A stretch of DNA of 64,000 nt from Alphaproteobacteria bacterium (GTDB lineage Bacteria; Pseudomonadota; Alphaproteobacteria; Micropepsales; Micropepsaceae), in assembly GCA_028871795.1 (NCBI GenBank), contig JAGWMG010000011.1, forward strand, positions 49,489 to 113,488, read 5' to 3'. The translations under genes were made by a program, and so were the position numbers. Positions 55,964 to 64,000 of this stretch are shown in pieces; the stretch's first letter is position 1, and the number at the start of each line of letters is the position of its first letter. The notes under the pieces are model-generated. The model saw only the letters and a program-made list of their open reading frames with translations. It did not search any database and was not told the DNA's origin.

Positions 55964-56524
55964 TCAAACCGCTTCGACCGCACTCACTTCCGGGATGTAG
56001 TGGCGCAGCATGTTTTCGATACCGTTTCTCAGAGTCATGGTCGAGGACGGGCAGCCCGCGCACGACCCGCGCATGTGCAGGAACACGATTCCCGTCTTAT
56101 CGTCGAAGCCCTTGAAGATGATGTCGCCGCCATCCTGCGCCACCGCCGGGCGCACTCGCGTCTCGATCAGGTCCTTGATCTGCAAGACGATCTCCGAATC
56201 GTCGTCGTCGCAAACCGCCTCGTCGGTCTCTGGCGCACCTTCTTCGATCAGCGGCAGACCGCGGGTGAAATGCTCCATGATGGCGCCCAGAATCGCGGGC
56301 TTCAGATGCTTCCAATCGCCATCGGACTTGGTCACCGATATGAAGTCGGAGCCGAAAAAGACGCGACTCACACCGGCGGTTTCAAACAGGGCTCGCGCCA
56401 GGGGCGAGCGCTGGGCCGCTTGGTGCGTGGGAAAATCCGCGACCGCCCCCTCGCCCATCACCTCGCGACCCGGCAGGAATTTCAAGGTTGCCGGGTTTGG
56501 CGTCGATTCCGTCTGGATGAACAT
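55964..56524 (-). CDS. NifU-family Fe-S cluster carrier (Nfu)
   Basis: 186 residues: Nfu N-terminal domain (MFIQTESTPNPATLKFLPG, VFFGSDFISVTK) and a C-terminal NifU domain with cluster-binding CxxC in RGSCAGCPSSTMTLRNGIE. It passes 4Fe-4S clusters to client enzymes, perhaps including MiaB here. It is well conserved at this locus in alphaproteobacteria. Confidence 0.95.
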   Translation of the reverse strand: MFIQTESTPNPATLKFLPGREVMGEGAVADFPTHQAAQRSPLARALFETAGVSRVFFGSDFISVTKSDGDWKHLKPAILGAIMEHFTRGLPLIEEGAPETDEAVCDDDDSEIVLQIKDLIETRVRPAVAQDGGDIIFKGFDDKTGIVFLHMRGSCAGCPSSTMTLRNGIENMLRHYIPEVSAVEAV

Positions 56525-56595
56525 GGTTGTACACTTTCTGGAGCCGTTCCAATCCGTCTCTTACATGGACCCGGCGGGCCGCCGGATCAAGGCGG

Positions 56596-56808
56596 CTAGA
56601 AGTCCGAGATAATACCCTTTTTTTCCCAGTCGCCGTAACGGGTTGGCTCAAGGCCGGTCTGCCCGCCGCGTTCGTTCGGCGGTCTTTCGGCCTCGCCGGC
56701 CGCCAAGCGGCGGGCGCCGGCTTCGGCCAGCGCCCGCTTGCCGGCTTGCGCGATCCGCGCCTTAACCATGCGTGCCGGCGTCTTTGCCGACCGCTCCGTC
56801 GCCGCCAT
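56596..56808 (-). CDS. DUF1674 protein (SdhAF4-like)
   Basis: 70 residues from ATG 56808 with GGGGAAGG upstream; the open frame continues into the htpX region and was not used. The C-terminus [15 protein letters not shown] is the DUF1674 signature of succinate dehydrogenase assembly factor 4. It may help flavinylated SdhA assemble. It is divergent from htpX, 76 bp apart. Confidence 0.88.
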   Translation of the reverse strand: MAATERSAKTPARMVKARIAQAGKRALAEAGARRLAAGEAERPPNERGGQTGLEPTRYGDWEKKGIISDF

Positions 56809-56884
56809 GATCTTGCCTTCCCCGCTTGACGCGTGCATTCCCCACCATACATCAGCCATCGCCCCAGATGGAGCAGAACCAGCC

Positions 56885-57742
56885 ATGAATACGCTGCGCA
56901 CCGGACTTTTGATGGCCGGCCTGACGGGACTTTTCGTCACGGTCGGTTTTCTTGTCGGCGGGCCCGGCGGAATGGCCCTCGCCTTCCTCCTGGCGCTCGG
57001 ATCGAATCTCCTCGCCTATTGGAATGCCGACAAGGTGGTCCTTGCCATGTACGGCGCGCGCGAAGTCGACGAACAGGCTGCACCCAGACTCGTCCATATC
57101 GTTCGCCAATTGAGCCAGGCGGCGGCGTTGCCGATGCCGAAAGTCTGCATCGTCGAAAACCCGCAGCCCAACGCCTTTGCGACCGGGCGCGATCCCGAAC
57201 ATGCTGCGGTCTGCGTGACGAGCGGCCTTCTCGATCGTGTCAGCGACGAGGAACTGGCCGGCGTTCTGGCGCACGAGTTGGGGCACGTAAAAAACCGCGA
57301 CACCCTGACGATGACCATCACCGCAACCATTGCCGGCGCGGTAGCCATGCTGGCGAATTTCGCCTTCTTCTTCGGCGGGCGACGCAATCCGCTGGGGCTG
57401 ATCGGCGTGTTGCTGGTGTCCCTGCTGGCGCCCATCGCCGCCGTCCTGGTGCAGATGACGATCAGCCGGGCGCGCGAATTCGAAGCCGACCGCGCCGGTG
57501 CCGAGATCTCCGGCCGGCCTCTCTGGCTCGCTTCCGCCCTGGCTCATATCGACCGCACGGCGCAGGCGGTCGAGAACCCGGACGCCGATGCAAATCCCGC
57601 CACCGCGCACATGTTCATCGTCAATCCGCTGCATGGGGGTTTTGCCGGACTGTTCTCGAGCCACCCACCCACCGAGCAGCGCATAGCGCGTCTCAAGGCA
57701 ATGGTGGAAACGTCCGCCAGACCAGCCGGCCCTTGGGGATGA
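56885..57742 (+). CDS. htpX: Zinc metalloprotease HtpX
   Basis: 285 residues from ATG 56885. Two N-terminal and two central membrane helices, HELGH zinc motif near residue 135, and a downstream Glu in [10 protein letters not shown]. It degrades misfolded membrane proteins. The last base of the stop overlaps rsmB (ATGA). Confidence 0.95.
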   Translation: MNTLRTGLLMAGLTGLFVTVGFLVGGPGGMALAFLLALGSNLLAYWNADKVVLAMYGAREVDEQAAPRLVHIVRQLSQAAALPMPKVCIVENPQPNAFATGRDPEHAAVCVTSGLLDRVSDEELAGVLAHELGHVKNRDTLTMTITATIAGAVAMLANFAFFFGGRRNPLGLIGVLLVSLLAPIAAVLVQMTISRAREFEADRAGAEISGRPLWLASALAHIDRTAQAVENPDADANPATAHMFIVNPLHGGFAGLFSSHPPTEQRIARLKAMVETSARPAGPWG

Positions 57743-59022
57743 GCGCTCCCGGTTTGCCAGCCCGCGCGGCGGCGCAGAAGGTGCTTTCCGAGGTCCTGCG
57801 CCGGCGCTGCCCGCTCGATGCCGCACTCGCCAAATCCGCGGCGCTTGAGGTGCGCGATGCCGGCTTCGCGCGCGCCATCGCCGGCGAAACGCTGAGGCGA
57901 TTGGGCCAGCTCGAGGCCCTGATCCGGACGTACGTGCCCAAACCTCCGGCGCGCAACCGCGCCGGTTCGACGCCAGAAATCTTGCTGGCGGCCAGTTGCG
58001 AACTTCTGTTCCTCGGCGTGGCCGCGCACGCCGCCGTCGATGCCGCTAACCGTCTCGCTCAGGCGGACGAAAAGGCCGTACATTTCAAGCCGCTCATCAA
58101 CGCGGTGCTGCGGCGGGTGGCCCGCGAAGGCAAGAATCTCGTCGCCGCCCAAGATGCCGCCCGTTTGAACACACCCGATTGGCTTTGGCAGCGCTGGTTC
58201 GAGACCTACGGCGAGAAAACAACGCGAGCGATCGCCTCTGCGCATCTCGGCACTCCGCCGCTCGACATCGTCACGAAAGGGGAGCCTCCCGGCGTTCCCG
58301 AAGCGTCGCCGCTGTTCGGCCGGGTCTGGCGTCTCGACGACCCCGCGCGTGTCGATGTCCTGCCGGGTTACGCCGACGGCGGTTGGTGGGTGCAGGACGC
58401 GGCGGCCACCCTGTCGGCAAGCCTGCTTGGTGACGTGAGGGGAAAAGCGGTGATCGACCTTTGCGCCGCGCCCGGCGGGAAAACGGCGCAACTTGCCGCC
58501 GCCGGGGCGCAGGTGACGGCCGTCGAACGCGACGCGACGAGGATGGAGCGGCTCAGGGCGAATCTGCGACGGTTGCGACTCGATGCGGAATTGGTTGTCG
58601 AGGATGCACGCGATTTCCATCCCAAAAACTCCGCCCCGCTGGTTCTGTTGGACGCGCCGTGCAGCGCCACCGGAACGATCCGCCGCCATCCCGAATTGCC
58701 CTGGATCAAGAACGCCGGCGATGTGACGCTGTGCGCGCAAGCCGCCGGCGAACTGCTGGATGCCGCTGCCGACCTGACGGCGGAAGGTGGGCTGCTGGTC
58801 TTTGCCGTTTGTTCGCTCGAACGCGAAGAGGGGCACGAACAGGTGGAGAGTTTTCTTCGCCGCCGGCCGGAATTCTCGCGCGTAGCGGTGGTGCCGCACG
58901 AGGTCTTTGGGCTTGCCGAACTCATCGACGCCGACGGCGATCTGCGCACCCTCCCCTGCCATCTGGCGGAAAGGGGCGGCATGGACGGATTCTACGCCGC
59001 CCGCCTCAGGCGCCGGTCATAA
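57739..59022 (+). CDS. rsmB: 16S rRNA m5C967 methyltransferase
   Basis: 427 residues from ATG 57739. N-terminal NusB-like RNA-binding domain ([17 protein letters not shown]), then the methyltransferase with [32 protein letters not shown] (catalytic Cys) and [12 protein letters not shown] (second Cys). It overlaps htpX by four bases and is convergent with the coiled-coil gene (6 bp overlap). Confidence 0.94.
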   Translation: MSAPGLPARAAAQKVLSEVLRRRCPLDAALAKSAALEVRDAGFARAIAGETLRRLGQLEALIRTYVPKPPARNRAGSTPEILLAASCELLFLGVAAHAAVDAANRLAQADEKAVHFKPLINAVLRRVAREGKNLVAAQDAARLNTPDWLWQRWFETYGEKTTRAIASAHLGTPPLDIVTKGEPPGVPEASPLFGRVWRLDDPARVDVLPGYADGGWWVQDAAATLSASLLGDVRGKAVIDLCAAPGGKTAQLAAAGAQVTAVERDATRMERLRANLRRLRLDAELVVEDARDFHPKNSAPLVLLDAPCSATGTIRRHPELPWIKNAGDVTLCAQAAGELLDAAADLTAEGGLLVFAVCSLEREEGHEQVESFLRRRPEFSRVAVVPHEVFGLAELIDADGDLRTLPCHLAERGGMDGFYAARLRRRS

Positions 59023-61050
59023 CCTTCCCAGCGCATAGGCGATGGCGAGATAAATCTTCCCCGTGTCCGCGGAGAGGATCGTGGAGGCGAGCAAGCCGCC
59101 GCCGTCGCCTTCGCGGGCGCGGGCGAGCAGCGACTCGAATTCCTCGATGTAGGCGTTCGCGGAATCCCGGAAGCGCGCATTGTCGCGATACAGCGTGGCG
59201 ATCCGGTTGACCGCCTCGCTGTCGATCGAAGCGGCAAGTGTGCGCGCAAAGACGCCGCGGTCCCCTGCCAGATAGCGCCGCCATTCGTCCTCGAGCGGGT
59301 TGGCGTCAGCCGTGATCGCGTCCAGATCGACCGCCATGTCGGCAAGAGCCGCTTGCAGCGCGCCCAGCGCCGCGGCGGCGGCCGGCCTCAACTCCTTGCG
59401 CGCCTCGCCGGTTTCGACGGCGGCGAGCAGGGTGCTCATCTGCCAGTTCTTGGGCTCGCCTTCCCCGGGCTTGCGTTTGGTGCGCTGGGTCAGCCTCCGG
59501 GCCAGACCGCGCAGCCCGTCTGAATCGGCTTCCTCGGGCTCTTCGGCTTTCTGCCGGGGCGCGGGTCTGGGCGCCGTGCGCGCGTGGATCGTGGAAAGCG
59601 TACGCGCCGACAGATCGAGGATCTCTTCCGTCTCGGTTCGCACCATCTGGCGCACACGCTGCGCTTCCTGCTGGGCGATGGAGGGCAAGGTGAGGAGATG
59701 GCGCTCCACGTCTTCGACGGCTTTGGCCAGCGTCGTGCGGATTTCGCCCGCTTCGGCGGAAAGCTCGCCTGCCGTGCGCAGCAGCCTTTCGCATTCCGCC
59801 ATGGCCTCGCCGACCAACGCGCGTGCATCCGTTTTCGCCTGGCTGGCCGTCTCCCCGATCAAGGTCTGCGCGCCCGCCCCCGCCTCGTGCAGCGAGCTGA
59901 TCAGGTTGGCAAGGGTGATGTTGGCCGCTTCGCTCACCTCTTTCAACCGATCGGCTTCGCGTGCGAATCCTTGGGTGAGCTGGCTGGTTCGGGCGGCCGT
60001 GGTCGCCATGATGGATTCGAGGTGGCGTTCGGTGTCGCCGGTTACGGTCTCGAATTTGTGCGCCTCGCCGCCCAGCCCCGCGATCGCCTGTTCCATCGCC
60101 TCGCGCTCCGCCGACAACGCGTTCTCGAAGGCGACGCTTTCGTCCTTCAGCCGCAGCATCAGCTCGTTCATGGCGGCGCGGTGGCGTTCTTGCCGGCCAA
60201 GCACGAATTCCGCACGCGCCATCGCCGCGTCGGCGACGGCTTCGATGCGCTTGGCCTGCTTGTCGAGTTCGACGGCGGCGGCGTGCGGCGCATCCGCCGC
60301 TGCGTTCGCCGCCTGACGAAAGCTCGCCGATTGGACGTCGAGCGATTGCCCCGCCGTTTTCAGCGTGCTTTCCGCCGTTTCGATGACGGATTTGAGTTGA
60401 GCCGCCCGGCCGGCCACGGTCTCGCCGGCGCGCGCTGCGGCGTCCGCAAGCGTGCCCGCGACACCTTCGATGCGTTCGCGTTCCTGGGTGAGACGTGCCG
60501 ACAGCGCTTCACCGCGTATATCGACGCGCGCCCCCGCCTCGTCCAGCGCGGCGATCTGATTCTCAAGGACGCTTTCGAGGGCGCGCAGCCGTGTAAAGGC
60601 GCCGTCAAGCCCGGCGTTGAGCGCGTCGATCTCGCGACGGACGGCGCGGCCCAGACGGGCCGCCGTACGCGAGGCCGTTTCGTCGACGGAGAAAAGACGT
60701 TCCGCCGCGTCGGCCAGCGCTTCGGCGGTGCGTCCCATCGCCTGGCCGCGGGCGAACGTCCAGGCGACGGCAATGAAGAAAAGCGGCGGCAAGAAAGTCG
60801 CCGCCATGGACAGAGCAATCTCCTGGCCGTCGAGAGCGGCAAGACCCTTGGCCCCGACATAACCCCAGAGATAGGCCCCCGCGGCGCCCGCCCAGATAAA
60901 CGATAGCGTCAGTGCAAATACCACGACCGCCAAGCCGAAGTCGGAGCTCCAGCTGCCGTGGTTGCGGTGACGGGCTGGCATTTCCCCTTCTGCCGGTTCT
61001 GCCGATTGCAGAAGTACCGGTTGGTTGCGGTCGGGCGCGCTGCTCGCCAT
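59017..61050 (-). CDS. Large membrane-anchored coiled-coil protein
   Basis: 677 residues from ATG 61050 with TGAGGA upstream. Two N-terminal membrane helices (AVVVFALTLSFIWAGAAGAYL, ATFLPPLFFIAVAWTF), then about 430 residues of alanine/glutamate/arginine heptads, a basic hinge and a C-terminal domain that ends [18 protein letters not shown]. No known enzyme motif. The layout resembles polarity or chromosome-positioning scaffolds of alphaproteobacteria, but that is speculative. A TTAACCAT site lies 35 bp upstream. Confidence 0.85.
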   Translation of the reverse strand: MASSAPDRNQPVLLQSAEPAEGEMPARHRNHGSWSSDFGLAVVVFALTLSFIWAGAAGAYLWGYVGAKGLAALDGQEIALSMAATFLPPLFFIAVAWTFARGQAMGRTAEALADAAERLFSVDETASRTAARLGRAVRREIDALNAGLDGAFTRLRALESVLENQIAALDEAGARVDIRGEALSARLTQERERIEGVAGTLADAAARAGETVAGRAAQLKSVIETAESTLKTAGQSLDVQSASFRQAANAAADAPHAAAVELDKQAKRIEAVADAAMARAEFVLGRQERHRAAMNELMLRLKDESVAFENALSAEREAMEQAIAGLGGEAHKFETVTGDTERHLESIMATTAARTSQLTQGFAREADRLKEVSEAANITLANLISSLHEAGAGAQTLIGETASQAKTDARALVGEAMAECERLLRTAGELSAEAGEIRTTLAKAVEDVERHLLTLPSIAQQEAQRVRQMVRTETEEILDLSARTLSTIHARTAPRPAPRQKAEEPEEADSDGLRGLARRLTQRTKRKPGEGEPKNWQMSTLLAAVETGEARKELRPAAAAALGALQAALADMAVDLDAITADANPLEDEWRRYLAGDRGVFARTLAASIDSEAVNRIATLYRDNARFRDSANAYIEEFESLLARAREGDGGGLLASTILSADTGKIYLAIAYALGRL

Positions 61051-61084
61051 GGGATTCCTCAGGTTGCAGGGACAAGGTGCCAGT

Positions 61085-61092
61085 TTAACCAT
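61085..61092 (+). promoter_or_regulatory. CtrA-like half site TTAACCAT
   Basis: Exact TTAACCAT between the divergent coiled-coil and Hpt genes. CtrA, the cell-cycle regulator of alphaproteobacteria, binds such sites. A GANTC site (GAATC) lies within 40 bp. Single short motif, weak evidence. Confidence 0.3.
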
Positions 61093-61265
61093 TCAAAGCC
61101 CGATGACCAAACCCAATTCCGCTGTGAATCGCGACGAAATCCGGGGATAGGAGCACATTCCGGGCCATCATGGTCCAAGACACCGCGCGGTGCGCGGCGG
61201 GCTTGCGTTAACGCGCTCTTGACGCAATTGCGCCATCTTCGACGGGTCACCACGGGGATACGCAC

Positions 61266-61616
61266 ATGTCCGGCGCGCAATGTGCAGTCGACCTCTCCCA
61301 CTTGGCCCGTTATACGGGCGGCGACGAGGCCATCAATGCCGAAGTGCTAAGGCTTTTCGATACGCAAACCGCGGAGATCGTCGAGCGCCTGCAGTCCATT
61401 CTCGATGCCCGCGATGCAAAATCCTGGAGAGAAGCCACGCACACGCTGAAGGGCGCCGCACGCGGTATCGGCGCCTTCAAACTGGGCAATGCGGCGGCTT
61501 TTGCCGAACCGATCGACCCGGTCAGGGACCGCGGCAACGCCTCGCTTGCCCTGGTGGCCTTGAAGGCCGACGCGCAAGCCGTTCAGGTCTTCATCAAGAG
61601 CTACCTGGAGCGCTGA
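61266..61616 (+). CDS. Histidine phosphotransfer (Hpt) domain protein
   Basis: 116 residues, one Hpt four-helix domain with the phosphoacceptor His in THTLKGAARGIGAFKL near residue 59. Stand-alone Hpt proteins relay phosphate from hybrid kinases to response regulators. No kinase is adjacent. The 3' end overlaps the chorismate mutase tail by 16 bp. Confidence 0.9.
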   Translation: MSGAQCAVDLSHLARYTGGDEAINAEVLRLFDTQTAEIVERLQSILDARDAKSWREATHTLKGAARGIGAFKLGNAAAFAEPIDPVRDRGNASLALVALKADAQAVQVFIKSYLER

Positions 61617-61927
61617 TTTCTCTTGTCGTAGGCCTTCATTTCCAAGGCGATCGAGCACTCCACAAGCGTGCGCCAGACCGGTTCGGCGATTCCCGCGCTC
61701 AGGCCCGCCTTGCGGGCTTCGCTCAGCACCTTGCCGATCACGTCCTCGATCCGGGCTTCGTCGCGCACGACGTTGCGATCGGATTTGATTTCTGCGGCAC
61801 GTTCGATATAGCGCTGGCGTTCGGAAAGGAGCCTCACCAGCGCCGTGTCGATGCGGTCGATCTCGGCTCGCAACTGGGTCATGTTTTCGCATCGGCCCGG
61901 AGGTCGATCTTGAGAATCCGTGTTCAT
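61601..61927 (-). CDS. Chorismate mutase type II
   Basis: 108 residues from ATG 61927; ATG 61882 (MTQLRAEIDRIDTALVRLL) is the minimal start. AroQ helix bundle: RAEIDRIDTALVRLLSERQRYIERAAEIK, DEARIEDVIGKV, VWRTLVECSIALE. It converts chorismate to prephenate. No fused PheA domain. Confidence 0.9.
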   Translation of the reverse strand: MNTDSQDRPPGRCENMTQLRAEIDRIDTALVRLLSERQRYIERAAEIKSDRNVVRDEARIEDVIGKVLSEARKAGLSAGIAEPVWRTLVECSIALEMKAYDKRNQRSR

Positions 61928-61980
61928 CATGGCCAATCCGTCGCGGTCCCTATGGAATATGAACGAAAACAAGGCAATGA

Positions 61981-63126
<1,146 letters not shown>

Positions 63127-63178
63127 CCCTTCGGCACGCCCGGCGGCGCCGGGCTGCTCAGGGTGAGGAACGTCAGTG

Positions 63179-63487
63179 ATGAAAATCTTTGCGAAAGACC
63201 GCGAAGGCAAGGAAACCGTCATCGAAGGCCGCGACGGCTGGACGGTCATGGAGATGCTGCGCGACGCGGGCCTGCCGATCACGGCGGAATGCGGCGGCGC
63301 CTGCGCCTGCGCCACCTGCCACGTCTACATCGACGCGGGCTGGTACGAGAAACTGCCCCCGCCCAAAGATGGCGAGACCGACATGCTGGACATGGCGCTG
63401 GCCGTGCAGCCCAATTCGCGGCTGTCGTGTCAGTTGACCTGCTGCGAGGCGCTGGACGGCATCAAGGTGACCTTGGCGCCGGAATGA
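63179..63487 (+). CDS. 2Fe-2S ferredoxin, adrenodoxin type
   Basis: 102 residues from ATG 63179, preceded by GAGGAAC; a GTG at 63176 is in frame. Cluster cysteines in ECGGACACATCHVY and SCQLTCCE (C-x5-C-x2-C...C). Resembles FdVI/FdxB-like ferredoxins that serve Fe-S assembly or P450s. It pairs with the reductase upstream. Confidence 0.9.
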   Translation: MKIFAKDREGKETVIEGRDGWTVMEMLRDAGLPITAECGGACACATCHVYIDAGWYEKLPPPKDGETDMLDMALAVQPNSRLSCQLTCCEALDGIKVTLAPE

Positions 63488-63529
63488 CAACAATCGCTTG
63501 GTGAACGGACGAACAGTACCGCGCGATCG

Positions 63530-63835
63530 TCAGTGCTGCTGCAAAACACTAGGTTTCGCGTCAGTAGAAGGGCTATTGGCAATGTGTGGTGGATAGAAAA
63601 TGAGCCAAAGACCCAAAACCGTAAGGAACAGACCAATGGCGCCGACCACTAAGCCACCGATACCGATTATGTCGCGCCAGCGATTTCTCTTTGCGAGCTT
63701 TTTCATAATTGGCTCACAGGCGCATAATCTGTGAAACCGGCTCACAATGTCTGGAAAGTCTGTAGTCTCGATAACCGTGTAAATCTCTTCACGGTTTTCT
63801 CGCTCCTGTCGAGAATGGGCAACCTTTTCGCGCAC
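63530..63835 (-). CDS. Small putative membrane protein of unknown function
   Basis: 101 residues from GTG 63835, the only start available in this frame. A charged N-terminal half (KVAHSRQERENREEIYTVI) is followed by one long hydrophobic stretch (GIGGLVVGAIGLFLTVLGLWL) and a short tail. Base composition is lower in GC than the neighbouring genes. It lies against a transposase end and could be cargo or a remnant. Translation is uncertain. Confidence 0.4.
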   Translation of the reverse strand: MREKVAHSRQERENREEIYTVIETTDFPDIVSRFHRLCACEPIMKKLAKRNRWRDIIGIGGLVVGAIGLFLTVLGLWLIFYPPHIANSPSTDAKPSVLQQH

Positions 63836-63872
63836 TTCACCTAATTGATTTAGGGGCTGACGTAGATAAGGA

Positions 63873-63998
63873 TCAGAGGTTAGCCCATTTTCTGAGCTGA
63901 TCGAACTGTTGTTTGGGCGAGCCGTAGTTGAAGCGGAATTCGCATTCCTTGAGGAACAGATAGAAGGTTTTGCGCGGGATGCCGTTATATTTGCGCAG
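63873..63998 (-). mobile_element. C-terminal end of an IS1595-type transposase (partial)
   Basis: The minus strand from the right edge reads KYNGIPRKTFYLFLKECEF, then RFNYGSPKQQFDQLRKW to a TGA at 63873-63875. KYNGI..KTF.LFLKE and a final W are typical of IS1595-family DDE transposases. The rest, including the catalytic residues and the inverted repeats, is outside the window. Confidence 0.75.
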
Positions 63999-64000
63999 CA

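Noticed and set aside
59300..60316. Serine/alanine-rich plus-strand frame opposite the coiled-coil gene
   Set aside because: Low-complexity composition mirrors the heptads of the opposite strand; no ribosome site or domain.

Overview
This window looks like the chromosome of a flagellated, GC-rich alphaproteobacterium. The evidence is the FlbT/FlaF pair next to short flagellins, sigma-54-type promoters in front of the flagellins, a Coq7 hydroxylase, DUF1674 and DUF3576 genes, an alphaproteobacterial-type Fur, and the long tsaB-rimI-fur-plsC-miaB-ybeZ-ybeY-corC-lnt order. I could not fix the genus; a Caulobacter- or Rhizomicrobium-like organism is an inference. No rRNA, tRNA or CRISPR array was seen.

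Region 1 (1-15.4 kb) is a surface-sugar and flagellin block. A tightly overlapping plus-strand operon encodes an unknown partial gene, a sulfotransferase, a zinc-ribbon sugar C-methyltransferase-like protein, a split transketolase (N and C subunits), an SDR, an ATP-grasp ligase and a GH57-like protein. PseB-like and PseC-like enzymes follow. Two flagellin paralogues, flaF and flbT lie convergent to these, then a TPR plus glycosyltransferase-like protein resembling FlmG of Caulobacter. The block is best read as a pathway that makes an unusual sugar and places it on flagellin.

Region 2 (15.4-32.6 kb) is mixed: alpha/beta hydrolases, hemD, hisE, a papain-like protease with a chagasin-type inhibitor next door, an uncharacterised membrane-protein/VWA-like pair, a membrane protein with a winged-helix regulator behind a set of inverted repeats, gluQ, an HNH nuclease, a GNAT, a coq7-dsbB-small-ORF operon, a YgjP-type metalloprotease, a class A PBP, a DUF2807 protein and an orphan OmpR-type regulator.

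Region 3 (32.6-47 kb) is housekeeping: ribA, an unknown gene with flagellar-type regulatory motifs, yggS, a thiE-like gene, a porin, then DUF3576-leuS-lptE-holA-hisF-CHAD, a histidine phosphatase, xth, tsaD and hemC. Region 4 (47-56.8 kb) is a long minus-strand run from the DUF1674 gene through nfu, a nitroreductase, tsaB, rimI, fur, plsC, miaB, ybeZ, ybeY, corC and lnt to an XRE regulator. Region 5 (56.9-64 kb) holds htpX, rsmB, a large membrane coiled-coil protein, an Hpt protein, chorismate mutase, an FNR-ferredoxin pair, and at the edge a lower-GC patch ending in the C-terminus of an IS1595-type transposase.

Start codons were moved inward wherever the longest open frame clearly ran into a neighbouring gene; those choices rest on 4-bp stop/start overlaps, Shine-Dalgarno sequences and known family N-termini.
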